A program made the translations under genes and the position numbers. A DNA stretch of 28,199 nt from DATGFK01 sp040007395. GTDB lineage: Bacteria; Chloroflexota; Anaerolineae; Aggregatilineales; UBA2796. Positions within the stretch are counted from its first letter, which is position 1; each line of letters begins with the position of its first letter. The notes under the pieces are model-generated. The model was not told the DNA's origin and ran no database searches. It saw only the letters and a program-made list of their open reading frames with translations. Location: the NCBI GenBank assembly GCA_040007395.1, contig JBDTVG010000214.1, forward strand, positions 1-28,199, written 5' to 3'. This document shows, in pieces, positions 16,190 through 22,768 of the stretch.

Positions 16190-17065
16190 TTACTTAACGG
16201 CACCCGCAGTCAGGCCACTGATAAAATGCCGCTGAAGCAGGATAAAAGCAGCAAGGGCAGGTAGGGCAATCATCACGGCAAATGCCATCATTGATCCCCA
16301 CTGCGTTGTATACATACCAATGAACGAGAATATGCCCACCGATACTGGCTGTAGCTCGACTTTTTGCAGGAACGACAAAGCAAAGACGAACTCTCCCCAC
16401 GCTGTCAGGAACGAGAACATGGAGACTGCAATCAAGCCAGATCGAACGAGGGGAACCACGATTTGTAACAGCGCTTGCAGGCGCGAACTACCATCAATCA
16501 GAGCGGCTTCTTCAAGGTCAATTGGAATTTGCAGAAAGCTGGTGCGCAGCATGATGATAGCAAATGGCAGCGCGAGTGCAGTATCCGCGAGGATAACCCC
16601 CAGATGCGAGTTGATTAATCCCAGCGGTTTAAACAACACAAATAATGGGATCACGAGCAACACACTTGGCAGCATCTGGGCGGTGAGGAGAAACAGCATA
16701 TATACGGTGCGGCCCTTAATACGCGTCCGTGCGAGTCCATAGGCCCCCGGCACAGCAAGCAGCAAGGTCAGGCACATGGTGCCTGCTGAGATAATAAGGG
16801 AATTCAGCAGGAACCTCGGCCCGTTGATGGTCGTTTGTATGGGTGAATCAGACTTCATGCCCAGCACAGCCTTATAGCTTTCAAGCTGAGGCTGTGACGG
16901 TAATAGCACCGGCGGTACTTGTAAAATCTGCTCCGGCGGTTTGATCGAAGTCGAGAACATCCAAAAGATCGGGAAGAAGTAAATCACCGTAATGGTTAGA
17001 GCCAGCGCCAGCAAAACCAGTTTTGTTGATGAAAACGGAGGCATTTGACGTCTTATGTTGATCAT
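16190..17065 (-). CDS. Sugar ABC transporter permease, MalG/UgpE type
   Basis: A 291-residue permease. The first membrane segment is at about 16-35 (LVLLALALTITVIYFFPIFW), followed by MFSTSIKPPEQI, a typical MalG/UgpE start. The EAA loop is at about 178-207 (IDLEEAALIDGSSRLQALLQ, then IVVP). The C-terminus GLTAGAVK is the classic family ending. The start codon overlaps the stop of the preceding permease by four bases (ATGA), so the two are translationally coupled. No ATPase gene is present in this locus either, as in the first transporter. Confidence 0.94.
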   Translation of the reverse strand: MINIRRQMPPFSSTKLVLLALALTITVIYFFPIFWMFSTSIKPPEQILQVPPVLLPSQPQLESYKAVLGMKSDSPIQTTINGPRFLLNSLIISAGTMCLTLLLAVPGAYGLARTRIKGRTVYMLFLLTAQMLPSVLLVIPLFVLFKPLGLINSHLGVILADTALALPFAIIMLRTSFLQIPIDLEEAALIDGSSRLQALLQIVVPLVRSGLIAVSMFSFLTAWGEFVFALSFLQKVELQPVSVGIFSFIGMYTTQWGSMMAFAVMIALPALAAFILLQRHFISGLTAGAVK

Positions 17066-18006
17066 TCCATCGTCTCCGATACGGCATTGCGGGTGTAAAA
17101 GATGGCGACCACAAACAGCAGGATGAGCATAATGACAGCGACTGCCGAGCTTTGACCAAACTGAAAGTTGATAAATGACAATCGATAGGCGTAGGTCGGC
17201 AGCACTTCGGTAGCGTTACCCGGCCCGCCCCGCGTCATAATCCAGATAATGTCGAATACGCGAAGGGTGTAGATAAGGCCCAACATGAGCACAGCAAAAA
17301 TGGTCGGGCGCAGCATGGGGATCGTAATGTAAAAGAAGCGCTCGACACTATTGGCCCCATCAACGGTAGCAGCCTCATAGACATCTTCCGGTAGCCCTGC
17401 AAGTCCCGCCGTCATCAAGATGACGTTGAACGGAATGCCCAACCAGATGTTGGCAATGATGACCGCAAGCAACGGGGCTGGAGATTGGATCATCCAGGGG
17501 ACGCTTTGAATGCCAAGTGTGTTGAGAACATAGTTGATCAGGCCGTAATCGAGGTTAAACATCCACAGGAAAATCGTTCCGACCACTACCGATGGAATTT
17601 GCCAGCCTGAAAGCAAGAATCCGCGCAGCACTCCCTTTAGCGGAAAGACCTGTGAAAACAAAACCGCCACTGCGAACCCTATCGAGAACTGAAAAACAAT
17701 AGAGATAGTCGTAAATGTAAAGGAATTCTGAACGGCTACCCTGAAGTTGGGGTTCTGCACGACGGTGAGATAGTTATCTAGCCCAATAAAGGTAAACTTG
17801 CCGGAAACCAGAGTTTCCAGAGTGTATTTCTGAAAAGACATATAAACGCTGTACAGGATTGGAAAACCCAGCACCGCTAGCAAAAATAGTAACGACGGCA
17901 GGATATATAAGTAGCCGCTGCCTTGTCCCTTAAATGGGTTTTTCCACCGGCTGGTCCGATGAGTGGTCAGGGTTGCCGACTTGCCTTGTAAAACAAATTT
18001 TTCCAT
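17062..18006 (-). CDS. Sugar ABC transporter permease, MalF/UgpA type
   Basis: A 314-residue permease with six predicted helices, the first at about 32-56 (YLYILPSLLFLLAVLGFPIL). The EAA loop is at 201-230 (LPEDVYEAATVDGANSVERF, then FYITIP). GGAG lies 8 bases before the ATG. It starts 89 bp after the LacI gene and is first of the structural genes. The gap contains GTTAGTAAACTGCTAAC, a weak inverted repeat that could be a second regulator site. Together with the coupled MalG-type partner it forms the channel for the second sugar importer. Confidence 0.94.
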   Translation of the reverse strand: MEKFVLQGKSATLTTHRTSRWKNPFKGQGSGYLYILPSLLFLLAVLGFPILYSVYMSFQKYTLETLVSGKFTFIGLDNYLTVVQNPNFRVAVQNSFTFTTISIVFQFSIGFAVAVLFSQVFPLKGVLRGFLLSGWQIPSVVVGTIFLWMFNLDYGLINYVLNTLGIQSVPWMIQSPAPLLAVIIANIWLGIPFNVILMTAGLAGLPEDVYEAATVDGANSVERFFYITIPMLRPTIFAVLMLGLIYTLRVFDIIWIMTRGGPGNATEVLPTYAYRLSFINFQFGQSSAVAVIMLILLFVVAIFYTRNAVSETME

Positions 18007-18095
18007 TGGTCATTACTCCGACGTTCAAAACATCTCGAAACTTTGTGAATAGGTTGAAATAAATAGTAAGGGTTAGCAGTTTACTAACTCGCTCC

Positions 18096-19145
18096 TCATG
18101 CCGTACCACGTCGAATCAATTCGACGGGTAATACGTCGGACATAGTGTTAGCGTTAGACGAGCCAGCCATTGCATCCAAGGTCAGATTGACTGCCTTTCG
18201 ACCAATTTCAACAAATGGAATCCGAATTGATGTTAGCGCGGGGGCCATATCCCGTGCAAGGGGAATGTCATCGAAACCAATGACTGAAACGTCTCCGGGA
18301 ATCCGATAGCCTTGCGATTGTAGAAATTGAATAATTGGAAAAGCAAGCGTATCGCTAGCCGCCAAGATTGCTGTAGGCGGCGCGTCACCTTGCATGATTC
18401 GTTGAGCGGCAGCGATGGCATCAGCAGAAAGCCAGGTTTTTCCGGCAATGATTTGCTCGTCGATTGGCAGGTTCGCATCGGTAAGAGCCTGTCTGTAGCC
18501 GCTCAAACGCCTCAGCGAGGCATCGTATCTTAGATCGCCGTGTATATGGGCAATCCGTGTGTGACCCTGTTCAATAAGGTATTGTGTTGCGGTATACGCT
18601 CCGCGCTCATCGTCAAAGGTTACGGTGCTGAAACCAAAACGGGGATCGCCGGGTCGTTCAATACAAACACAAGGAATGTCTACTGAGGAAATCATTTCCA
18701 GAAGCGGGTCTGTTGCGGAGGACTCTTGCACCAAGCGCACGACAACCCCGTCAAGCCGTCCACTTCTGAGCAAGACCTGAAGCTGATTTAGCTCCTCTTC
18801 AACGCCAATCGGAAAGACAAGCAAGTAGTAGCCATTTGCCTTGGTTTCAGTCACCAGCCCTGTCAAAATCGCTGAACTGGATGGCGCGGTAAATATCTGG
18901 ATGTTATCGCCAACATCGTAATAATCGCTGGCGATAAAGGCAATCGTGTTGGTGCGCTGCGATCTCAAGCTGCGGGCGAGTGCGCTTGGGTGATAGTCCA
19001 ATTCTGCAATCGCACGCAGTACCCGTTCTCGAACTTCGAGTGAAGTTGGACGCGGCCCATTGTTAATTACATAAGAGACGACAGCGGTTGAAACCCCTGC
19101 CAACTTTGCAACATCTTGGTGTGTAACACGTTTTTGCGTAGGCAT
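18096..19145 (-). CDS. LacI-family transcriptional regulator
   Basis: A complete 349-residue LacI/GalR protein. The helix-turn-helix is at about 8-27 (HQDVAKLAGVSTAVVSYVIN), the hinge at about 54-62 (PSALARSLR), and the effector domain has LDGVVVRLVQE, GHTRIAHIHGD, PTAILAASDTLAFPI and VIGFDDIPLARDMAPALTSI. It is first in a same-strand block with transporter and glycosidase genes, so it almost certainly controls them. There is no good Shine-Dalgarno; the ATG follows an AT-rich leader. A strong promoter with a perfect palindrome at the expected start point lies just upstream, indicating autoregulation. Confidence 0.95.
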   Translation of the reverse strand: MPTQKRVTHQDVAKLAGVSTAVVSYVINNGPRPTSLEVRERVLRAIAELDYHPSALARSLRSQRTNTIAFIASDYYDVGDNIQIFTAPSSSAILTGLVTETKANGYYLLVFPIGVEEELNQLQVLLRSGRLDGVVVRLVQESSATDPLLEMISSVDIPCVCIERPGDPRFGFSTVTFDDERGAYTATQYLIEQGHTRIAHIHGDLRYDASLRRLSGYRQALTDANLPIDEQIIAGKTWLSADAIAAAQRIMQGDAPPTAILAASDTLAFPIIQFLQSQGYRIPGDVSVIGFDDIPLARDMAPALTSIRIPFVEIGRKAVNLTLDAMAGSSNANTMSDVLPVELIRRGTA

Positions 19146-19162
19146 AAATCTAAAATTTCTAT

Positions 19163-19204
19163 TCTAATCGATTAGATACTACGACAACAAGAAATTTTTG
19201 TCAA
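19163..19204 (-). promoter_or_regulatory. Promoter with perfect LacI-type operator for the second sugar locus
   Basis: On the minus strand a perfect TTGACA (19199-19204) is followed after 17 bases by TAGTAT (19176-19181). TCTAATCGATTAGA, a perfect 14-bp palindrome with central CG, occupies 19163-19176 and so covers the expected transcription start. It shares CTAAT/ATTAG half-sites with the 795-814 site, but with 2 rather than 4 bases between them. Confidence 0.75.
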
Positions 19205-19592
19205 GCGATCTGATTCCAAGAGTGACTTGGGGCAAAGCTATGAGGTATGCACTATGAATATTTATCGAATTCAACTAGGGAGCAGGTTAAAACAGTTCAC
19301 GGGAGATTGGAGAAAGACAATAACTATCAGGGTTTGGCCTCGAACTTTGCGTTGATCGCTTCAAAACTGACTCAGATATTGATGTCGTGATCGGCGGGCG
19401 AGAGTTTACCTTTGTCACTCGGAAAGGTGGCTCCTCGCCGCGTTGATAAGCATTGCGTGACAGGTTGGTAGCAATCGAAATAACTATGCCTTGAATGGTG
19501 CGAATACTGACATTGCTGAATGCTGTGTATCGCCCGGCATATAATGGGCATTAGTTGTTTGACCATCTAACTAGATCAGGAACGCAGATCAA
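19205..19592. other. Largely non-coding stretch with one unexplained open segment
   Basis: Between the LacI promoter and the copy-2 hairpin I see no convincing gene. On the plus strand, 19324-19446 reads 40 codons without a start codon, including DIDVVIGGREFTF and RKGGSSPR before a stop. It looks protein-like but I do not recognise it and it may be a relic. There is no repeat or RNA gene that I can identify. Confidence 0.4.
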
Positions 19593-19631
19593 AAATACAG
19601 CCAAAGTTCAAGGAGTACTTTGACTGTATTT
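19593..19631 (+). repeat. Upstream hairpin of Mor-like copy 2
   Basis: AAATACAGCCAAAGT (19593-19607) pairs at 14 of 15 positions with ACTTTGACTGTATTT (19617-19631), with a 9-nt loop. The same GCCAAAG/CTTTGGC hairpin, preceded by ATCAAAAA, occurs before copy 3 at 21883-21909. It is followed by an AT-rich leader of about 40 bp and then the copy-2 ATG. Confidence 0.65.
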
Positions 19632-19670
19632 GGATATTAATTATTATTTACATTAGTACCAAACGATTAG

Positions 19671-19739
19671 ATGTGCCTTGATGGAGATCGGCGGATACGC
19701 GACATCATCGAACATGAACGTAGACGTAACAGCAAATGA
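19671..19739 (+). pseudogene. Mor-like copy 2 with in-frame internal deletion
   Basis: A 22-residue ORF that starts MCLDG, matching the start of copies 1 and 4 (MHLEG, MCLEG), then jumps directly to DRRIRDIIEHER, the second half of the helix-turn-helix, and ends RRNSK. About 60 internal codons present in the full copies are absent, without loss of frame. The upstream hairpin and leader and the downstream terminator are retained. It cannot fold as a normal helix-turn-helix protein; whether the peptide is made is unknown. Confidence 0.65.
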
Positions 19740-19757
19740 GCGTCTTCCTGGTCAAGT

Positions 19758-19785
19758 AGCTCCCGTACTAGACGGGAGCTTTTAT
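19758..19785 (+). terminator. Downstream hairpin of copy 2; also likely SRPBCC terminator
   Basis: AGCTCCCGT (19758-19766) and ACGGGAGCT (19772-19780) form a perfect 9-bp stem with loop ACTAG, followed by TTTTA. It sits 5 bp beyond the stop of the SRPBCC gene on the opposite strand, so it may work in both directions. The same hairpin follows copy 3 and, slightly changed, copy 4. Confidence 0.75.
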
Positions 19786-19789
19786 CCGA

Positions 19790-20731
19790 CTACTGCTCCA
19801 TCGATTGCGCTTCCGCCGCCGTGTCTTTCCGGTTGGATTCCTCTTTGCCTTTGGTGATCAAGTTAAATAAACTGTCGTTGATATAATGACCCCATGCGTC
19901 TGAACAGTCACCGTAGCATTCGAAGGCACGAACCAAGCCGACGTGGGTGAAGCGGAGTTCCGTCCTGTCATCCTTCTTGGTCATCTCAAAGACAATGTCA
20001 GTGCCTGTCCACTCGGTCTTGTCTTTGACGAAGTTAAGCTGGCTGTCTAGGACGTGCCATACGACTTTCTTACCCGGTACCAAGTCCGTGATCTTCTGGG
20101 TGCTGTGGTGAACGTCTTGGTAGCGGTACTTAAACTCAGCACCGAGCTTGTCGGTGTCACCCTCAATTTCTCCTAACCACCAGCCGCGAACATTGTTAAC
20201 GGCAGCGAAGACTTCTTCGGGAGATTCGTCTACCGTAAAAGAAGTGGTGTAATGTTTCTCACTCCTTTGGCGAGCTTGACTAACCACTTCTTCTATGGGG
20301 TTTGGATGACCTTGGCCCGTGGTAATGAGGTCGCGCAAACTGCGGGTGATGTACGATCCCCATGCGTTCGAGCAAACACTGTAGCACTCATAGGCAGGCA
20401 CCAGCCCGACGTGCGTAAAGTGAACTTCTGTTTTGTCACCCTTCCTAGCAATCTCAAAGACAACATCTGTACCAGTCCACTCGGTTTTGTCTTTAACAAA
20501 GTTGAAGTAATTGTCCAGAACATGCCAGACGATTTTCTTGCTAGGCACGAATTCGGTGATTTTGAATGTCGCACGGTGAACGTCTTGGTAGTGATACTTA
20601 AACTCAGCATCGAACTTGTCGGTTTCACCGTCAATGGCTTGTGACCACCAGCCACGAACGTTATTGATGGCAGCGAAGGTTTCTTCCGGCGTTTGGTCTA
20701 CCGTAAAGGTAGTGGTGTAATTTTGAGTCAT
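19790..20731 (-). CDS. Tandem-domain SRPBCC (START/AHSA1-like) protein
   Basis: The start at 20731 (MTQNYTTTF) has AAGGTGAG 5 bases upstream; Mets further upstream lack such a site. The 313-residue product is two similar SRPBCC domains in a row, about 1-135 and 145-290. Each begins YTT(T/S)FTVD..PEE.FAA.NNVRGWW, continues EFKY.YQDVH, KIVWHVLD or KVVWHVLD, NFVKDKTEWTGTD, and ends with FTHVGLV.A.ECY. Such helix-grip domains bind hydrophobic ligands or resemble Aha1-type proteins; the reaction is unknown. No signal or membrane segment is seen. It is divergent from an AraC-family gene, a common pairing, and that protein may regulate it. A 20-residue charged tail follows the second domain. Confidence 0.9.
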   Translation of the reverse strand: MTQNYTTTFTVDQTPEETFAAINNVRGWWSQAIDGETDKFDAEFKYHYQDVHRATFKITEFVPSKKIVWHVLDNYFNFVKDKTEWTGTDVVFEIARKGDKTEVHFTHVGLVPAYECYSVCSNAWGSYITRSLRDLITTGQGHPNPIEEVVSQARQRSEKHYTTSFTVDESPEEVFAAVNNVRGWWLGEIEGDTDKLGAEFKYRYQDVHHSTQKITDLVPGKKVVWHVLDSQLNFVKDKTEWTGTDIVFEMTKKDDRTELRFTHVGLVRAFECYGDCSDAWGHYINDSLFNLITKGKEESNRKDTAAEAQSMEQ

Positions 20732-20821
20732 GTCTCTCACCTTCTGTCTTTGCTTCATGCACCTTGTTTGGCACATTTGTTCTGTAAGGTGGTATTATAG
20801 GATGGTTCACGGAGGCAATCT

Positions 20822-20884
20822 ATGACACAATGTTCTGAATATATGTCTAATCGTCCAAATTGGAGCCGAGTATGGATGTCTTGA
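20822..20884 (+). CDS. Possible 20-residue leader peptide overlapping the AraC gene start
   Basis: ATG 20822 is preceded by GGAGG at a 6-base distance, the strongest ribosome site in this region, better than that of the AraC gene itself. It encodes MTQCSEYMSNRPNWSRVWMS and stops at 20884, 13 bases inside the downstream gene in a different frame. Translational coupling or attenuation of the AraC gene is possible. No homology is recognised. Confidence 0.35.
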   Translation: MTQCSEYMSNRPNWSRVWMS

Positions 20885-21786
20885 CCGATGTGCTCAATAC
20901 GCTTGAACTGAAAGGCTGGCTGTCTTCACGTCGGGAGCTTACTCCCCCCTGGGGCTATGACTTTGCGGCCAGCCGGGACAGCATGTTCCATGTCCTTAGC
21001 TTTGGTGGAGCCTACTTGCAGGTCGAAGGAGAGGCCGAGCCAATACGGGTTGAGGACGGTGATGTGTTGCTGTTCCCGACCGGTCATCCGCACTCGCTCT
21101 ACGACGACCCCACGTCTCCCCTGACCCGCCTAGTCCATCTGGACTATAACCCGCAACGTGGTTACGAGGTTGTCAACCGTGAAGGCGAGGGGCCAAAACC
21201 GCTGCTACTCTGTGGCGCTTTCCATTTCGAGTATCCCCATGATTTTCCATTGCTACACCGTCTCCCCAAACTCATCCATATCCCCGGAACGCAGGGTCGG
21301 ATTGAACAAAGTTTTGCGGATATTGTGAATATAATCGCCCGTGAATCGGCTTCGCAGCGCCACGGCGCAGAGGTTATGCTGAACCGCTTAACCGAATTGC
21401 TCTTCATTCAGGTTATCCGGCTCTGGATCGACCAACAGGCTGAAGCGTCTGTTGGGTGGGTCGGGGCGCTGCGCGATCAGCCCATCAGCGCGGCACTTGA
21501 CCTGATTCATCAATCACCCGAACGACGGTGGAAGGTTAAGGACTTGGCAGAGGCGGCGGCGCTTTCGCGTTCCGCCTTCTCAGCCCGTTTCACCGAACTG
21601 GTGGGCGAGCCACCACTGACCTACCTCACCCGCTGGCGTATGCTCAGGGCGACTCGCCTGCTGAAGAACGAGGTCAGAATGGAAACCATAGCGGAGCTGC
21701 TCGGCTACGAGTCGGAGGTAGCCTTTCGCAAGGCTTTCAAGCGAGAGATCGGCATTCCCCCAGCGCAGTATCGAAAGCTTGGGTAG
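20872..21786 (+). CDS. AraC-family transcriptional regulator with cupin sensor domain
   Basis: The start at 20872 (MDVLTDVLNTL) has GGAG 7 bases upstream; a TTG at 20860 is open but lies within that site. The 304-residue protein has an N-terminal cupin_6-type domain (MFHVLSFGGAYLQV, VEDGDVLLFPTGHPHSLYDD at about 45-80) and a C-terminal double helix-turn-helix at about 200-300. The latter shows WKVKDLAEAAALSRSAFSAR, LVGEPPLTYLTRWRMLRATR and the signature IAELLGYESEVAFRKAFKRE, ending IPPAQYRKLG. This matches the AraC subfamily with a cupin_6 sensor, often next to oxidoreductase or small-molecule genes. It is divergent from the SRPBCC gene, its probable target. Confidence 0.93.
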   Translation: MDVLTDVLNTLELKGWLSSRRELTPPWGYDFAASRDSMFHVLSFGGAYLQVEGEAEPIRVEDGDVLLFPTGHPHSLYDDPTSPLTRLVHLDYNPQRGYEVVNREGEGPKPLLLCGAFHFEYPHDFPLLHRLPKLIHIPGTQGRIEQSFADIVNIIARESASQRHGAEVMLNRLTELLFIQVIRLWIDQQAEASVGWVGALRDQPISAALDLIHQSPERRWKVKDLAEAAALSRSAFSARFTELVGEPPLTYLTRWRMLRATRLLKNEVRMETIAELLGYESEVAFRKAFKREIGIPPAQYRKLG

Positions 21787-21882
21787 AATCAACGCACAAG
21801 GGAGTGAATGACGGGAATGATTGACTAACCTTGTATCGTCTGGATTGTCAAGCAAGCTCAGGCACACAAATCAAAAAATAAA

Positions 21883-21909
21883 AGCCAAAGTATCTATCGA
21901 TCTTTGGCT
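21883..21909 (+). terminator. Hairpin after the AraC gene / upstream hairpin of Mor-like copy 3
   Basis: AGCCAAAG (21883-21890) and CTTTGGCT (21902-21909) form a perfect 8-bp stem. It is 97 bp after the AraC stop and could terminate it, though no T-run follows. Its neighbouring sequence (ATCAAAAA before it, TTATTATTATAATAT after it) is shared with copy 2, so it belongs to the repeated cassette. Confidence 0.5.
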
Positions 21910-21980
21910 GTATAGGCTGCTTTATTATTATAATATAAATTACTAATACACTAGATGGGTTCAAGTTCACAGCAGGATCA

Positions 21981-22199
21981 TTGCCTTCTCCGAAAGATGC
22001 AATGCACGTTATTCTTTGCCTCATCTATGGTGACACTGCGGCAGCATTACAAACTTGGGAAAAACTACCGCGAAATGGCAAAATTTATCGCCGTTATCGC
22101 GCTGGCGAAGATTCGGTGGTGCTTGGGCGTGCTTTTGGCCTCGGAGATCGGCGGATACGCGATATTATCGAACATGAACGCAGACAGAACATGAACTGA
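21981..22199 (+). CDS. Mor-like helix-turn-helix small protein, copy 3 (start degraded)
   Basis: From a TTG at 21981 it reads 72 residues: PSPKDAMHVILCLIYGD, TWEKLPRNGKIYRRYRAGED, SVVLGRAFGLGDRRIRDIIE and HERRQNMN. Homology to copies 1 and 4 continues upstream to 21951 (LDGFKFTAGS), but the expected start has changed from ATGTGCCTTGATGG (copy 2) to ATACACTAGATGGG, losing the ATG and one base. The helix-turn-helix itself is intact, so it may be translated from TTG or be a young pseudogene. AT-rich leader and flanking hairpins are present on both sides. Confidence 0.6.
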   Translation: MPSPKDAMHVILCLIYGDTAAALQTWEKLPRNGKIYRRYRAGEDSVVLGRAFGLGDRRIRDIIEHERRQNMN

Positions 22200-22208
22200 G
22201 TTATTTCT

Positions 22209-22247
22209 GATCAAGTAGCTCCCATACTAGACGGGAGCTACTTGATC
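22209..22247. terminator. Long bidirectional terminator hairpin after copy 3
   Basis: GATCAAGTAGCTCCC (22209-22223) and GGGAGCTACTTGATC (22233-22247) form a perfect 15-bp stem with a 9-nt loop. It is an extended version of the copy-2 hairpin. It can end copy 3 on the plus strand and the exporter operon with its small membrane proteins on the minus strand. Confidence 0.7.
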
Positions 22248-22366
22248 TAAATAGTGCGGTAGATTGATCGGAATCGCTAGTCGACGGACCGGACGAGGTA
22301 TGCTGCGTCCCTAAACGTGGCATGGATTGTTGCAACAGAAGCCGAATGGTGACAGTTGACTAGATG

Positions 22367-22540
22367 CTATTCGGCAGGATGCTCGGCATTTCTATGGCGA
22401 GTCAAAAGGATCACCCCTACAACTGCCAGAGTAATTGGGCCAACCATGTGTGGAACCAATGGCCCACCTCCAGTAAGCAGCAGGACAGTAATTACGCCCG
22501 CGACAATCAACAGAATGGTTCCAATCGCTTTTCTTATCAT
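22367..22540 (-). CDS. 57-residue membrane microprotein
   Basis: ATG 22540 has AAGGAG 6 bases upstream. The product starts MIRKAIGTILLIVAGVITVL and continues LLTGGGPLVPHMVGP, then ITLAVVGVILL and a polar tail TRHRNAEHPAE. Two hydrophobic helices are separated by a Gly/Pro loop, a clear small inner-membrane protein. It is the last gene on the minus strand after the ABC exporter genes and the 40-residue microprotein. No family is recognised; it might be a transporter accessory or a stress-response peptide. Confidence 0.65.
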   Translation of the reverse strand: MIRKAIGTILLIVAGVITVLLLTGGGPLVPHMVGPITLAVVGVILLTRHRNAEHPAE

Positions 22541-22622
22541 GTAGAACTCCTTATATGCTTCGTGTGTTTCTTGTTGGCTTTCATCAACAGACTCTCAAGC
22601 GTGGTATAGTGGAATAACGGTG

Positions 22623-22745
22623 TTAACGGCTGTGCATGGCGATGACGGCATTCATGAGAACTGGGCCAGCAGCCATCAAAAGACCTATTGCTGCGACAAT
22701 GCCCACGATGACGAACAGTGTTAGCGCGATACGTTTGTGTTGCAT
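22623..22745 (-). CDS. 40-residue membrane microprotein
   Basis: ATG 22745 is preceded by AGAGGATTTGAAG, a reasonable ribosome site, and starts 23 bp after the permease stop, so it is very probably in the same transcript. It begins MQHKRIALTLFVIVGIVAAI, continues GLLMAAGPVLMNAVIAM and ends HSR. It is one long hydrophobic helix with a basic N-terminus, expected to insert in the inner membrane. No family is recognised. Its position suggests a small accessory subunit of the exporter. Confidence 0.6.
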   Translation of the reverse strand: MQHKRIALTLFVIVGIVAAIGLLMAAGPVLMNAVIAMHSR

Positions 22746-22768
22746 CTTCAAATCCTCTATGACAATGG

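Noticed and set aside
18018..18080. Second LacI operator between the regulator and the MalF-type gene
   Set aside because: GTTAGTAAACTGCTAAC is only 6 of 8 symmetric and has no central CG; kept as a remark, not a feature.
22356..22609. Plus-strand ORFs of 62 and 81 codons
   Set aside because: They overlap the minus-strand 57-residue membrane protein, which has a good ribosome site and clear helices; the plus-strand products have neither.
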